Shown: positions 51,960 to 62,498, counted from the first letter of the stretch. The stretch: DNA of 64,000 bases from Streptomyces sp. Q6 (GCF_036967205.1 NZ_CP146022.1:5952001-6016000); one strand, 5' to 3'. Translations and numbers: made by a program. The notes: generated from the letters alone by a model not told the origin.

Positions 51960-53127
51960 CCTTCAGCTCCAGGATCCGGTCGTCACCGCTGCCCGGCGTA
52001 CCGCGGGTGTCCGTCTCGCTCGTGACGAGCCACAGCTTGTCGCCGCCCGCCGCGACGACGGTGCGCAGCCGCCCGTACTTCCCGTTCAGGAAGTCCTGCG
52101 GGTCGTGCGCCGCCTTCGCCCCGTCCAGCGGGATCCGCCACAGCCGCTCGCCCCTCAGCCCCGCCATCCAGATCGAGCCCTTCGCGTACGCGATGCCGCT
52201 GGGGGAGGCGTCCTGGGTGTGCCACTGGGCGATCGGGTCGTGGTACCCGGAGTCACCGCTCTTCCCCTCGGCGTCGGGCCACCCGTAGTTGTCGCCCGCC
52301 ACGATGTGGTTCAGCTCGTCCCAGGTGTCCTGCCCGAACTCCGAGGCCCACAGCCGCTTGTCCTCGTCCCAGGCGAGACCCTGAACATTGCGGTGGCCGT
52401 ACGAGTACACGGGGGAGTCGCCGAACGGATTGCCCGGGGCGGGCTCGCCCTCCGGCGTCAGCCGCAGGATCTTGCCGCCCGTGGACTTCTTGTCCTGCGC
52501 CAGCTCCGTCCGGTACGTCTCGCCCGTCCCCACGTACAGCAGCCCGTCGGGGCCGAACGCGATCCGCCCGCCGTTGTGGTTCGTCCCCTTCGGAATGCCC
52601 TTGAACACCGTGTCGGGTGCGCCCAGTTGCTCACCGGACGGCTTCTTCTCGTCGTACTGCATCCGCGCGACGCGGTTGTCCGACGCCGTCGTGAAGTACG
52701 CGTAGACCATGTGGTCCGAGGCGTACGCGGGGGAGAGCGCGAGGCCGAGCAGTCCGCCCTCGCCGCCCGGGGCGACCCCGGGCACCGCACCCAGCTCGGT
52801 CTTCTTGCCGGTCTCCGTGTCGACCCGGATGATCGTCCCCTCGTCGCGCGAGGAGACGAGCAGGTCCTTCTCGGGCAGCGGGGCCAGGCCCCACGGCGAC
52901 TTGAGGTCCTCGGTGACCGTGCGCACCACGCTCACCGACCCCTTGGCCGGCGGCACGTCGCCCGCCCGGGGCGAGGCGGACCCCGAACCGCCCGAGCCGC
53001 CCGAACTCGGCGCGGACGTCGCGCGCTTCGGCGGGTCCCCTCCGTCCTCCGAGGAGCAGCCGGCCGTGAACAGGAGCGCGGCACAGGCCACGACGGCCAA
53101 CGACGGCCGTACAGCGGGACTTCGCAC
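51952..53127 (-). CDS. PQQ-dependent sugar dehydrogenase-like lipoprotein
   Basis: A 391-residue exported protein of the glucose/sorbosone dehydrogenase family, a six-bladed beta propeller that oxidises sugars with PQQ. The signal peptide ends in TAGC (lipobox), then a Ser/Gly linker. Motifs are LKSPWGLAPLPEKDLLVSSR, GGEGGLLGLALSP, KGTNHNGGRIAFGPDGLLYV, YSYGHRNVQGLAWD, ASEFGQDTWDELNHI and GDNYGWP, which hold the catalytic His and the PQQ-contacting Arg. No PQQ biosynthesis genes are in the window. The GTG start gives the signal peptide at the N-terminus. Confidence 0.88.
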   Translation of the reverse strand: MRSPAVRPSLAVVACAALLFTAGCSSEDGGDPPKRATSAPSSGGSGGSGSASPRAGDVPPAKGSVSVVRTVTEDLKSPWGLAPLPEKDLLVSSRDEGTIIRVDTETGKKTELGAVPGVAPGGEGGLLGLALSPAYASDHMVYAYFTTASDNRVARMQYDEKKPSGEQLGAPDTVFKGIPKGTNHNGGRIAFGPDGLLYVGTGETYRTELAQDKKSTGGKILRLTPEGEPAPGNPFGDSPVYSYGHRNVQGLAWDEDKRLWASEFGQDTWDELNHIVAGDNYGWPDAEGKSGDSGYHDPIAQWHTQDASPSGIAYAKGSIWMAGLRGERLWRIPLDGAKAAHDPQDFLNGKYGRLRTVVAAGGDKLWLVTSETDTRGTPGSGDDRILELKVS

Positions 53128-53175
53128 GATCAGGATCCCTTCGACGCGGGCCTCTACTCTGCCTCACGCACGCCG

Positions 53176-54176
53176 TCAGTCCCAGGACCCCTGGGCCGGT
53201 GGCAGTGCCGCGATCTCCGCCAAGTCCTGCTCGGTGAGCCGCAGTTCGGCCGCCCCCGCGTTCTCCCGCGCCCACCGCTCGTGCTTGGCGCCGGGCACCG
53301 GCACGACGCCGCGCCCGCGCGCGAGGACCCAGGCGAGAGCCACCTGCGCCGGGGTCACGTCCTGCCCGTGCCGGGCCGCGACCCGGCGCAGGCCCACCAC
53401 GACCGGCTGGTTCGCCGCCATCATCTCGGCGGTGAAACGGGGTGCCGGGCGCGCACGTCGTCCGGCTCGAAGCCCTCGCCCGGCGTCAGCGTCCCGGACA
53501 GGAACCCGTTGCCCAGCGGCATCGCCGCCAGGAACCCGACGCCGCGCGCCTCGCACCACGGCAGCAGCGCGGCCAGCGGCTCGGGCGACCACACGGACAG
53601 CTCGGCCATCACCGAACTCACCGGGAAGACCTGCTGGACGCGCTCCAGTTGGCGGATCGTTCCGGCATGCAACGCGGACCGCTCCCCGCGCCGCCCGGTC
53701 CGCGCGCCCACCGCGCACAGCCCCAGCGAGCGCACCTTGCCCGCGCTCACCAGCTCCGCCATCGCCCCCCACGTCTCCTCGACGGGCACCTCGGGGTCGG
53801 CGCGGTGCAGCTGGTACAGGTCGATGACGTCCGTCTGGAGCCGCCGCAGCGACGCGTCACAGGCCCGCTTCACGTATCCCGGGCGGCCGTTGGCGACGAT
53901 GTGCTGCTCACCGACGAGCAGCCCCACCTTCGTCGACACGAACGCGTCCGCCCGCCGCTCCTTCAGGACCCGGCCGAGCAGCAGCTCATTGGTGAAGGGC
54001 CCGTACATGTCCGCGGTGTCCAGGAGCGAACAGCCCCGGTCCAACGCGGCGTGCACGGTCCGCACGGACTCTTCCCCGCGCTGTCTCGATCCGGTGTACG
54101 CCCAGCTCATCGGCATGCATCCGAGCCCGACGGCCCCCACCTCGAGCGCCGCCGCGCCGATCGCCTTGCGCTCCAC
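53176..54176 (-). CDS. Aldo/keto reductase, apparent frameshift
   Basis: A NADPH-dependent oxidoreductase of about 330 residues with the AKR catalytic tetrad intact: Asp and Tyr in LLDTADMYGP, Lys in VSTKVGL, His in LYQLHRADPE. The N-terminal 240 codons are in one frame. At 53439-53442 (a run of four G on the plus strand) coding moves to a second frame that carries RFTAEMMAANQPVVVGLRR and VPVPGAKHERWARENAGAAE. One extra base there joins ARHP to RFTAEM exactly as the family expects. The GTG start opens VERKAIGAAALEVGAVGLGCM. Divergent from the 2-hydroxyacid dehydrogenase. Confidence 0.83.
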
Positions 54177-54262
54177 CTGCCCGTGACCCTCCCTGGCCCC
54201 ACTTGTCTGGGGCCTACAACCTAACCTCTGCGCCCCGACGGGTCTGACATAGCCTCCTGACC

Positions 54263-55201
54263 ATGACTGGTGATGTATGGCTGCCCTTCCGAGCCGACGA
54301 GATCCCTGGCCTGCCCGACGGGCTCGACTACCGCTTCTGGAACGGTGAGCCGGACTTTCCCGCCGACCCGGCCGACTGCGCGTACTACGTCGTCCCCTAC
54401 ATGAAGCCGCCGGGCGTCGGCGTGCGCCCGCTGGAGCGGATGACGTCCGTCCGCGCGGTGCAGACGCTCTCCGCGGGCGTCGACCACGTACAGGCCGGGC
54501 TCAAGTACCTGGCTCCCGGTGTCCAGTTGTGCAACGCGCGCGGCGTCCACGACGCCAGCACCGCCGAGCTCGCGCTCACCCTGATCCTCGCCTCCCTGCG
54601 CGGCATCCCCGACTTCGTCCGCGGCCAGGACCGCGGCGAATGGCGCTCCGGATTCCGGCCCGCGCTCGCCGACAAGACCGTCCTCATCGTCGGCTACGGC
54701 GCCATCGGCTCGGCCGTCGAGGACCGGCTCACGCCCTTCGAGGTCGCGCGGGTGGTGCGCGTCGCACGCTCCGCACGCACGACGGAGCGCGGCCCGGTGC
54801 ACCCGCTCACCGACCTGCCGGGGCTGCTGCCCGAGGCCGATGTCGTCGTCCTCGTCACCCCGCTCACGGAGGGCACCCGCCACCTCGCGGACGCCGACTT
54901 CCTCGCCCGCATGAAGGACGGGGCGCTGCTCGTGAACGTCGGCCGCGGCCCCGTCGTCGACACCAAGGCGCTCCTCGCCGAGCTCGACAGCGGCCGCCTC
55001 ACCGCCGCTCTCGATGTCACCGATCCCGAACCGCTGCCCCAGGAGCATCCGTTGTGGCAGGCTCCAGGGGTACTCATCAGCCCGCACGTCGGCGGCCCCA
55101 CATCCGCCTTCCTGCCGCGGGCCAAGCGTCTGCTGGCCGCCCAGCTCACCCGGTTCGCGGCCGGACAGCCGCTCGACAACGTCGTGCTCACCACCAGCTG
55201 A
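54263..55201 (+). CDS. D-isomer-specific 2-hydroxyacid dehydrogenase
   Basis: A 312-residue NAD(P)-dependent oxidoreductase of the phosphoglycerate/formate dehydrogenase family. The cofactor motif is IVGYGAIGSAVEDRL. The catalytic residues are Arg in VNVGRGPVVD, Glu in DVTDPEPLPQEHP and His in ISPHVGGPT. It lacks the C-terminal ACT domain of the SerA in this window, so it is a separate enzyme. The substrate is unknown. TAGCCT lies seven bases before the ATG without an SD, suggesting a leaderless message. Confidence 0.85.
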   Translation: MTGDVWLPFRADEIPGLPDGLDYRFWNGEPDFPADPADCAYYVVPYMKPPGVGVRPLERMTSVRAVQTLSAGVDHVQAGLKYLAPGVQLCNARGVHDASTAELALTLILASLRGIPDFVRGQDRGEWRSGFRPALADKTVLIVGYGAIGSAVEDRLTPFEVARVVRVARSARTTERGPVHPLTDLPGLLPEADVVVLVTPLTEGTRHLADADFLARMKDGALLVNVGRGPVVDTKALLAELDSGRLTAALDVTDPEPLPQEHPLWQAPGVLISPHVGGPTSAFLPRAKRLLAAQLTRFAAGQPLDNVVLTTS

Positions 55202-55644
55202 CCGACGTCACTTCGGCCCCACGGTCAACTCCCGTGCGGCCGCTCGCCGTTGGACGCGCACGCTCCGCTCCCGTCCGACTGCACCGCGTGCCTACATAGC
55301 CGCTGGTCGTCACGGAGAGTAGAGGAACTATGTCCCTGAGTGACGAGACTGGTGTATCGTCCCGACTGGGGCAGCGCCGCTCATTCAGTACGCGGCGCGG
55401 GGATGAGTGACGGACTGCGAGGGGGGCGACGGGCGATGCACGGCCTATGGGCGAACGATCCGACGCGGCGGGGCCGCCGACGGCTGTCTTGTACAGCGGC
55501 CCACGCACCGATGCACAGGCGAAGGCCCGGCTGCCACAGAAGTCATGCGCACCACAGCGGCGCCCGCGCCGGCCGCAGGAGGCATCCGCACACCGGGCGG
55601 GGCAAGCAGGACACGGGGGCTGCCCGACGGACCGAGGCGGCCCG
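55202..55644. other. 443-base region upstream of the GGDEF/EAL gene
   Basis: Contains a candidate BldD box (55330-55344) and a possible 26-codon reading frame (ATG 55330, stop near 55408) with AGAGGAAC before it. The longer in-frame upstream extension of the GGDEF gene (from 55447) has mixed third positions and is not believed. The region is long for this genome and probably holds regulated promoters. Confidence 0.4.
55330..55344 (+). promoter_or_regulatory. BldD-box-like palindrome
   Basis: ATGTCCCTGAGTGAC fits the BldD consensus nTnACnCwGnGTnAn at every fixed position but one (T where A is expected). BldD is the c-di-GMP-bound master repressor of Streptomyces development and is known to control several c-di-GMP genes. 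The site is about 300 bases before the chosen start of a GGDEF/EAL gene. Confidence 0.5.
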
Positions 55645-58506
55645 GTGACCACCCAACCGACGCCGACCGCCCCGGGCGGTGCGCTGCGAGTGATGCGCCA
55701 CAGCGGCGCCGTCCCCGCCCGCGCCCCCGAGCGCGGCGGCGTGGGACCGCAGGTGGTGCTCGCCCTGCTGTGCGGTGGATACGCGACAGGGTCCGCCCTC
55801 GGCTGGGGGAGCGAAGAACTCGCCCTGTTCATGGGTGATTTCGGCCTGAGCGTCGCCGCCCTGACCGCCGCCGCCTCCAACTTCCTGTACGCGCGCAGCA
55901 GCCGCAGCCGTTTTCGACCCGCCTGGCTCCTCTTCGCGCTCTCCTCCCTCATGGCGGCGCTCGGTAACGGAGTGTGGGGCTGGTACGAGGTCGTCCTGCG
56001 CGCCCCCGTCCCGAGCCCGAGCTTCGCCGACCTGTTCTTCCTCTGCTTCGCGCCACCCGCGATCATCGGGCTCCTCGTGCTCGCCAAGCGGCCGGTGACG
56101 AAGGCCGGCTGGATCTGCCTCGCGCTCGACGCGTGGCTCATCGCCGGGTCCCTGATCACCCTCTCCTGGAGCCTCGCCCTCGCGCACACCGCCGAGTTCG
56201 AGGGACAGAGCGTCACGCGCACCGCGCTCTCGCTCGCCTACCCCCTGCTCGACATCGCCCTGGTGAGCATGGTCCTCGCGCTGCACTTCCGGCGCTCGCC
56301 CGGCAGCCGCACCGCGGTGAACACGGCGATCGGCGCGCTCGCCCTCACCGTGATGTGCGACGCCCTGTTCACCTCGCCGCTGCTGCACGCCAGTTACCGC
56401 TCCGGCGAGATCCTCGACGCGGGCTGGTTCGCCGGATCGCTGCTGCTCGCCTACGCGCCCTGGGTGGGTGCCCGGCGCGGCGTACGCCCGTACGACCAGG
56501 GCCCGCTGCCCGTCGGCCGCTACCAGGTCAGCCACACCCGCCCGATCTCCGGCTCGCTCGCCGCGCTCACGCCCTATCTGGCGGCGGCGGTCTGCACCCT
56601 GGGCATCCTCTACAACGTCCTGAACGGACACAGCGTCGACCGGGTCGTGCTCTTCACCGCCTGCACCGTCGTCCTGGCCCTCGTGGTGCGCCAGGGCATC
56701 ATGCTCCTCGACAACATCACGCTCACCCAGGAGCTGGCGCAGAAGGAGAACCACTTCCGGTCCCTGGTCCAGGGCTCCAGCGACGTCATCATGATCGCCG
56801 CGCCGAACGGCATCCTGAGATACGTCAGCCCGGCCGCCGCCGGGGTCTACGGACGCGACGCGGAGGAGCTCGTCGGATCCGAGCTCGCCTCGATCATCCA
56901 CCCCGAGGACCTCGGGCGGGTGGTGCACGAGGTACGCAGGTTCCTCGCCGCGAGCCAGATCGAGGAACCCACCACCCGTATCGAATGTCGCTTCCGGTCC
57001 GGCACCGGAGCCTGGCTGAACGTGGAGTCCACGATCAACCGCCACCACGGCGGCCTGATCCTCAACAGCAGAGACGTCACCGAACGGGTACGCCTCCAGG
57101 CCCAGTTGCAGCACAACGCCGAGCACGACCCGCTCACCGACCTGCCCAACCGGGCACTGTTCACCAAGCGGGTCGGACAGGCCCTGACCGGACGACGGGC
57201 CACCGACCGGGGCACCGCCGTGCTCTTCATCGACCTCGACGGCTTCAAGCAGGTCAACGACACGATCGGCCACCAGGCGGGCGACGAACTGCTCGTGCAG
57301 GCGGCAAGAAGGCTGGCCGATTCCGTACGGTCCTCAGACACCGCGGCCCGTCTGGGCGGAGACGAGTTCGCGGCACTCATCGTCGGAGACGGCGGTCGGG
57401 ACCACACCGCCCGCGAGCAGCACATCTACGAACTGGCCGACCGGCTGAGAGTCACGCTCTCCCAGCCCTACTCCATCGACGGACACGACGACGTGCGCGT
57501 CGCCGCCTCCATCGGCGTCGCCTTCGCCGAGCCCGATGTCGGCGCGGGCGAGCTGCTGCGCAACGCGGACCTGGCGATGTACCGCGCCAAGGCCGCCGGC
57601 AAGGGCCGCGTGGAGCTGTACGCGCCGCAGATGCAGGCCGACGTCGTACGGAAGGCGGAGCTGGCGACGCGGCTGCGCTCCGCGCTGCACGACGGGGAGT
57701 TCGCGCTCCTGCACCAGCCGGTCGTCTCGCTCGACGACGGCCGGATCACGGCGGTCGCCGCGCAGGCCCGCTGGCGCTCGGCGCAGGGCATCCTCTTCAC
57801 GCCCGCCGAGTTCCTGCGCGTGGCCGACGACAGCGACCGCACCGCCGAGCTCGGGCGCTGGATGCTGGAGGAGGCCGTCGAGCAGGCCGCCGAGCGCGGA
57901 CACAGCGGACACGCGACACCGGTCGCCGTACGGATCAGCGCCCGCAGGCTCCTCGACCGCGCGATGCCGCTGGGCTCCATCGAGGCCCTCCTGACGCGGC
58001 ACGGGCTGCCGTCCGGCGCGCTCATCATCGAGCTGGCCGACAGCGACCCCCGGGTCCCGCTCGACGAACTGGAGCGGCGTCTGACGGCGCTGCGCCGACT
58101 CGGTGTCCGCATCGCCCTGGACGGATTCGGGAGTGGCTATGCGGCCATCACCGCGCTGCGCCGCCTCCCCGTCGACGTACTGAAACTGGACCGGTCGCTC
58201 GTCGAGGGCGTCGTCGAGTCCGCGCGGCTGCACAAGATCACCAGCGGGCTGCTCAGGATCGCCGGAGACCTCGGGCTCACCTCCGTGGCCGACGGCGTGG
58301 ACCTGCCCGAGCAGGTGGTCGCGCTGCGCGCGATGGGGTGCACGCACGGACAGGGCATGGCGTTCTCCGGGCCGCTCGACGAGTACCGGCTGCGCCGCGC
58401 CCTGGCCTCCGGGGAGTACCCGGTGCCCATGGGTCCCGCCGAGCCGGTGTTCGCGGGCGCGCCCGCCCTGCGCTCACATAATGAGACTCCCGTCCCACCC
58501 ACTTGA
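55645..58506 (+). CDS. Membrane PAS-GGDEF protein with degenerate EAL domain
   Basis: A 953-residue protein. About ten hydrophobic helices occupy the first 350 residues (from VVLALLCGGYATGSALGWG). A PAS domain follows (FRSLVQGSSDVIMIAAPNGI and YVSPAAAGVYGRDAEELVG), then a GGDEF domain with intact RLGGDEFAALIV near residue 570, so it should make c-di-GMP. The EAL domain is degraded: EAL is AAQARW, the EITE motif is ELAD and DDFG is DGFG, so phosphodiesterase activity is unlikely. It belongs with the Streptomyces CdgE/CdgF-type proteins. The GTG at 55645 has GAGG seven bases upstream. Confidence 0.85.
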   Translation: MTTQPTPTAPGGALRVMRHSGAVPARAPERGGVGPQVVLALLCGGYATGSALGWGSEELALFMGDFGLSVAALTAAASNFLYARSSRSRFRPAWLLFALSSLMAALGNGVWGWYEVVLRAPVPSPSFADLFFLCFAPPAIIGLLVLAKRPVTKAGWICLALDAWLIAGSLITLSWSLALAHTAEFEGQSVTRTALSLAYPLLDIALVSMVLALHFRRSPGSRTAVNTAIGALALTVMCDALFTSPLLHASYRSGEILDAGWFAGSLLLAYAPWVGARRGVRPYDQGPLPVGRYQVSHTRPISGSLAALTPYLAAAVCTLGILYNVLNGHSVDRVVLFTACTVVLALVVRQGIMLLDNITLTQELAQKENHFRSLVQGSSDVIMIAAPNGILRYVSPAAAGVYGRDAEELVGSELASIIHPEDLGRVVHEVRRFLAASQIEEPTTRIECRFRSGTGAWLNVESTINRHHGGLILNSRDVTERVRLQAQLQHNAEHDPLTDLPNRALFTKRVGQALTGRRATDRGTAVLFIDLDGFKQVNDTIGHQAGDELLVQAARRLADSVRSSDTAARLGGDEFAALIVGDGGRDHTAREQHIYELADRLRVTLSQPYSIDGHDDVRVAASIGVAFAEPDVGAGELLRNADLAMYRAKAAGKGRVELYAPQMQADVVRKAELATRLRSALHDGEFALLHQPVVSLDDGRITAVAAQARWRSAQGILFTPAEFLRVADDSDRTAELGRWMLEEAVEQAAERGHSGHATPVAVRISARRLLDRAMPLGSIEALLTRHGLPSGALIIELADSDPRVPLDELERRLTALRRLGVRIALDGFGSGYAAITALRRLPVDVLKLDRSLVEGVVESARLHKITSGLLRIAGDLGLTSVADGVDLPEQVVALRAMGCTHGQGMAFSGPLDEYRLRRALASGEYPVPMGPAEPVFAGAPALRSHNETPVPPT

Positions 58507-58539
58507 CACGCACCGCGTGCCGGGGGGAGGGTCAATGCC

Positions 58540-58581
58540 ATGCGCACCCGAATTCTCGTACTTGGAAAGCGCGTCGGCTGA
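58540..58581 (+). CDS. ilvB leader peptide
   Basis: A 13-codon reading frame, MRTRILVLGKRVG, with a strong GGGGGGAGG ribosome site nine bases upstream. It holds Ile, Leu, Val, Leu and a further Val, the amino acids made by the pathway. It lies 56 bases before an intrinsic terminator and about 180 bases before ilvB. Ribosome stalling at these codons when branched-chain amino acids run low would relieve termination. Confidence 0.8.
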   Translation: MRTRILVLGKRVG

Positions 58582-58636
58582 AGCTGGGACGACCGATTTC
58601 ACCATCGGAATCCCCGGCGACCGCACCCGGCGCGCT

Positions 58637-58670
58637 CCCCTCGCTTGCCTCACGGCACGAGGGGTTTTTT
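58637..58670 (+). terminator. ilvB attenuator (intrinsic terminator)
   Basis: Stem CCCCTCG pairs with CGAGGGG, with an inner TGCC/GGCA extension around tcac, followed by six T bases. It is one of the few canonical T-run terminators in the window. Placed between the leader peptide and ilvB, it is the termination half of a transcription attenuator. Confidence 0.85.
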
Positions 58671-58756
58671 GTTGCACCGGTACAGGACGCGACCCGCAGC
58701 ACACCTAGTAAGAACCCTGCACAACCCTCGCAAAAACCCTCAGCATCGAGAAGAGA

Positions 58757-60613
58757 ATGCCGATGACCGAGCAGGCCACCGGGGCCCACCATCCGCAGCC
58801 GCGGCCCCGTTCCGGAGGACAGCAGTCCGCCCCCGTCGAGCGCGTCACGGGTGCGAAGTCCCTCATTCGCTCGCTTGAGGAGGTCGGGGTCGACACCGTA
58901 TTCGGCATCCCCGGCGGCACGATCCTTCCCGCGTACGACCCGATGATGGACTCCAGCCGGGTGCGTCATGTGCTGGTCCGTCACGAGCAGGGCGCGGGGC
59001 ACGCGGCCACCGGTTACGCACAGGCCACCGGCAAGGTCGGCGTCTGCATGGCGACCAGCGGCCCGGGTGCCACCAACCTGGTGACGCCGATCGCCGACGC
59101 GATGATGGACTCGGTGCCGCTCGTCGCGATCACCGGACAGGTCGTCTCCAAGTCGATCGGCACGGACGCCTTCCAGGAGGCGGACATCGTCGGCATCACC
59201 ATGCCGATCACCAAGCACAGCTTCCTGGTCACCAAGGCCGAGGACATCCCGAAGGCGATCGCCGAGGCCTTCCACATCGCCTCGACCGGCCGCCCCGGCC
59301 CGGTCCTGGTGGACATTCCGAAGGACATCCTCCAGTCGCAGACGACGTTCTCCTGGCCCCCGCAGCAGGACCTGCCCGGCTACCGCCCCGTGACCAAGCC
59401 GCACGCCAAGCAGATCCGCGAGGCCGCGAAGCTGATCACGAACGCGAAGCGGCCCGTCCTGTACGTGGGCGGCGGCGTCATGAAGGCGCGCGCCACCGCG
59501 GAGTTGAAGGTCCTGGCCGAGCTCACCGGAGCGCCCGTCACCACCACCCTGATGGCGCTCGGCTCGTTCCCCGACAGCCACCCGCTGCACGTGGGAATGC
59601 CCGGCATGCACGGTGCGGTCACCGCCGTCACCGCGCTGCAGAAGGCCGACCTGATCGTCGCGCTCGGCGCCCGCTTCGACGACCGCGTCACCGGCAACCT
59701 GGACAGCTTCGCGCCGTTCGCCAAGATCGTGCACGCCGACATCGACCCGGCGGAGATCGGCAAGAACCGCGCCGCCGACGTGCCGATCGTCGGTGACGCC
59801 CGCGAGGTCATCGCCGACCTGATCCAGGCCGTCCAGAAGGAGCACAGCGACGGCCACCAGGGCGACTACAGCGCCTGGTGGAAGGACCTCAACCGCTGGC
59901 GCGACACCTATCCGCTCGGCTACGACCACCCCGAGGACGGGTCCCTGTCGCCGCAGCAGGTCATCGAGCGCATCGGCCAACTCGCCCCCGAGGACACGAT
60001 CTTCGCCGCGGGCGTCGGCCAGCACCAGATGTGGGCCGCGCACTACATCCAGTACGAGAAGCCGGCCACGTGGCTCAACTCCGGCGGCGCCGGCACCATG
60101 GGCTACTCGGTGCCCGCCGCCATGGGCGCCAAGGCCGGGGCCGCGGACCGTACCGTCTGGGCGATCGACGGCGACGGCTGCTTCCAGATGACCAATCAGG
60201 AGCTCACCACCTGCGCCCTGAACAACATCCCGATCAAGGTCGCCATCATCAACAACGGCGCCCTCGGGATGGTCCGCCAGTGGCAGACGCTGTTCTACAA
60301 CCAGCGCTACTCGAACACCGTCCTGCACGCGGGCCCCGACGGCGAGACCCCGCCCAACAAGGGCACGCGGGTCCCGGACTTCGTGAAGCTGTCCGAGGCC
60401 ATGGGCTGCTACGCCATCCGCTGTGAGCGCCCCGAGGACCTCGACAAGTGCATCGAGGAGGCGAACTCGATCAACGACCGCCCGGTCGTGGTCGACTTCA
60501 TCGTCCACGAGGACGCCATGGTGTGGCCGATGGTCGCCGCCGGCACCTCGAACGACGAGGTCATGGCAGCGCGCGGCGTCCGCCCCGACTTCGGCGACAA
60601 CGAAGACGACTGA
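58757..60613 (+). CDS. ilvB: Acetolactate synthase large subunit
   Basis: The thiamine-diphosphate catalytic subunit, 618 residues, that makes acetolactate or acetohydroxybutyrate in Ile, Val and Leu synthesis. Key motifs: the catalytic Glu in [18 protein letters not shown]-binding [16 protein letters not shown] and [13 protein letters not shown], and the TPP-binding [16 protein letters not shown] ending in [15 protein letters not shown]. It begins with a Pro/Gln-rich extension before [15 protein letters not shown]. It is the first gene of ilvB-ilvN-ilvC behind a leader peptide and attenuator. Confidence 0.97.
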   Translation: MPMTEQATGAHHPQPRPRSGGQQSAPVERVTGAKSLIRSLEEVGVDTVFGIPGGTILPAYDPMMDSSRVRHVLVRHEQGAGHAATGYAQATGKVGVCMATSGPGATNLVTPIADAMMDSVPLVAITGQVVSKSIGTDAFQEADIVGITMPITKHSFLVTKAEDIPKAIAEAFHIASTGRPGPVLVDIPKDILQSQTTFSWPPQQDLPGYRPVTKPHAKQIREAAKLITNAKRPVLYVGGGVMKARATAELKVLAELTGAPVTTTLMALGSFPDSHPLHVGMPGMHGAVTAVTALQKADLIVALGARFDDRVTGNLDSFAPFAKIVHADIDPAEIGKNRAADVPIVGDAREVIADLIQAVQKEHSDGHQGDYSAWWKDLNRWRDTYPLGYDHPEDGSLSPQQVIERIGQLAPEDTIFAAGVGQHQMWAAHYIQYEKPATWLNSGGAGTMGYSVPAAMGAKAGAADRTVWAIDGDGCFQMTNQELTTCALNNIPIKVAIINNGALGMVRQWQTLFYNQRYSNTVLHAGPDGETPPNKGTRVPDFVKLSEAMGCYAIRCERPEDLDKCIEEANSINDRPVVVDFIVHEDAMVWPMVAAGTSNDEVMAARGVRPDFGDNEDD

Positions 60614-60641
60614 GAGCCGTCAGGAAGAGGGAACACGCACC

Positions 60642-61169
60642 ATGTCCACCAAGCACACGCTCTCCGTCCTCGTCGAGAACAAGCCCGGTGTCCTCGCCCG
60701 GATCACCGCCCTGTTCTCGCGCCGCGGCTTCAACATCGACTCGCTCGCCGTCGGCATCACCGAGCACCCCGACATCTCACGCATCACCATCGTCGTGAAC
60801 GTCGAGGACCTCCCGCTCGAACAGGTCACCAAGCAGCTCAACAAGCTGGTCAACGTCCTGAAGATCGTCGAGCTCGAGCAGGGCGCCGCCGTCCAGCGCG
60901 AGCTCGTCCTCGCCAAGGTCCGCGCCGACAACGAGACGCGCTCGCAGATCGTCGAGATCGTCCAGCTGTTCCGCGCCAAGACCGTCGACGTCTCACCCGA
61001 GGCCGTCACCATCGAGGCCACCGGATCGAGCGACAAGCTCGAGGCGATGCTCAAGATGCTGGAACCCTTCGGCATCAAGGAGCTCGTCCAGTCCGGGACG
61101 ATCGCGATCGGCCGCGGCTCCCGCTCCATCACCGACCGGAGCCTGCGCGCCCTCGATCGCAGCGCGTAA
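60642..61169 (+). CDS. ilvN: Acetolactate synthase small (regulatory) subunit
   Basis: The regulatory subunit (ilvN/ilvH), 175 residues, that confers valine feedback inhibition and activates IlvB. The N-terminal ACT domain is HTLSVLVENKPGVLARITAL followed by FSRRGFNIDSLAVG, and the C-terminal domain contains RELVLAKVRADNETRSQIVE and MLEPFGIKELVQSGTIAIGRG. GAGGGA is the ribosome site. It starts 28 bases after ilvB. A short hairpin (CTCGC/GCGAG) lies in the 99-base gap before ilvC, which may have a promoter of its own. Confidence 0.97.
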   Translation: MSTKHTLSVLVENKPGVLARITALFSRRGFNIDSLAVGITEHPDISRITIVVNVEDLPLEQVTKQLNKLVNVLKIVELEQGAAVQRELVLAKVRADNETRSQIVEIVQLFRAKTVDVSPEAVTIEATGSSDKLEAMLKMLEPFGIKELVQSGTIAIGRGSRSITDRSLRALDRSA

Positions 61170-62270
<1,101 letters not shown>

Positions 62271-62278
62271 GCCTCACG

Positions 62279-62312
62279 ACAACGGGCCGCGGCATTCGCC
62301 GCGGCCCGTTGT
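62279..62312 (+). terminator. ilv operon terminator
   Basis: A 15-bp perfect stem (ACAACGGGCCGCGGC pairing with GCCGCGGCCCGTTGT) with an ATTC loop, eight bases after the ilvC stop. No T-run follows. Confidence 0.85.
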
Positions 62313-62498
62313 CCATCCCGTCCAGCCACGGACGGGTGATCCTTCCGGGGAGGCGTAAGAGTGCCTCCCGTGCGCCACTACACTGCTGAACACATTCGCG
62401 TCGGGCCCACAGCGTCGTGCGTCTTTCACGCGGCTACCCACCTCCACCGCATGCGGCCGTCGGGACGGCCGTCCGCATTGGGACTTGTGAGGACTCAC

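Noticed and set aside
54263-55201. 2-hydroxyacid dehydrogenase as a second SerA
   Set aside because: It lacks the ACT and intervening domains, and a complete long-form serA begins at 62499.
55447-55644. Longer N-terminus for the GGDEF/degenerate-EAL protein
   Set aside because: Third positions are mixed and the translation is Pro/Arg/Gln-rich without family features; the GTG at 55645 has a ribosome site.
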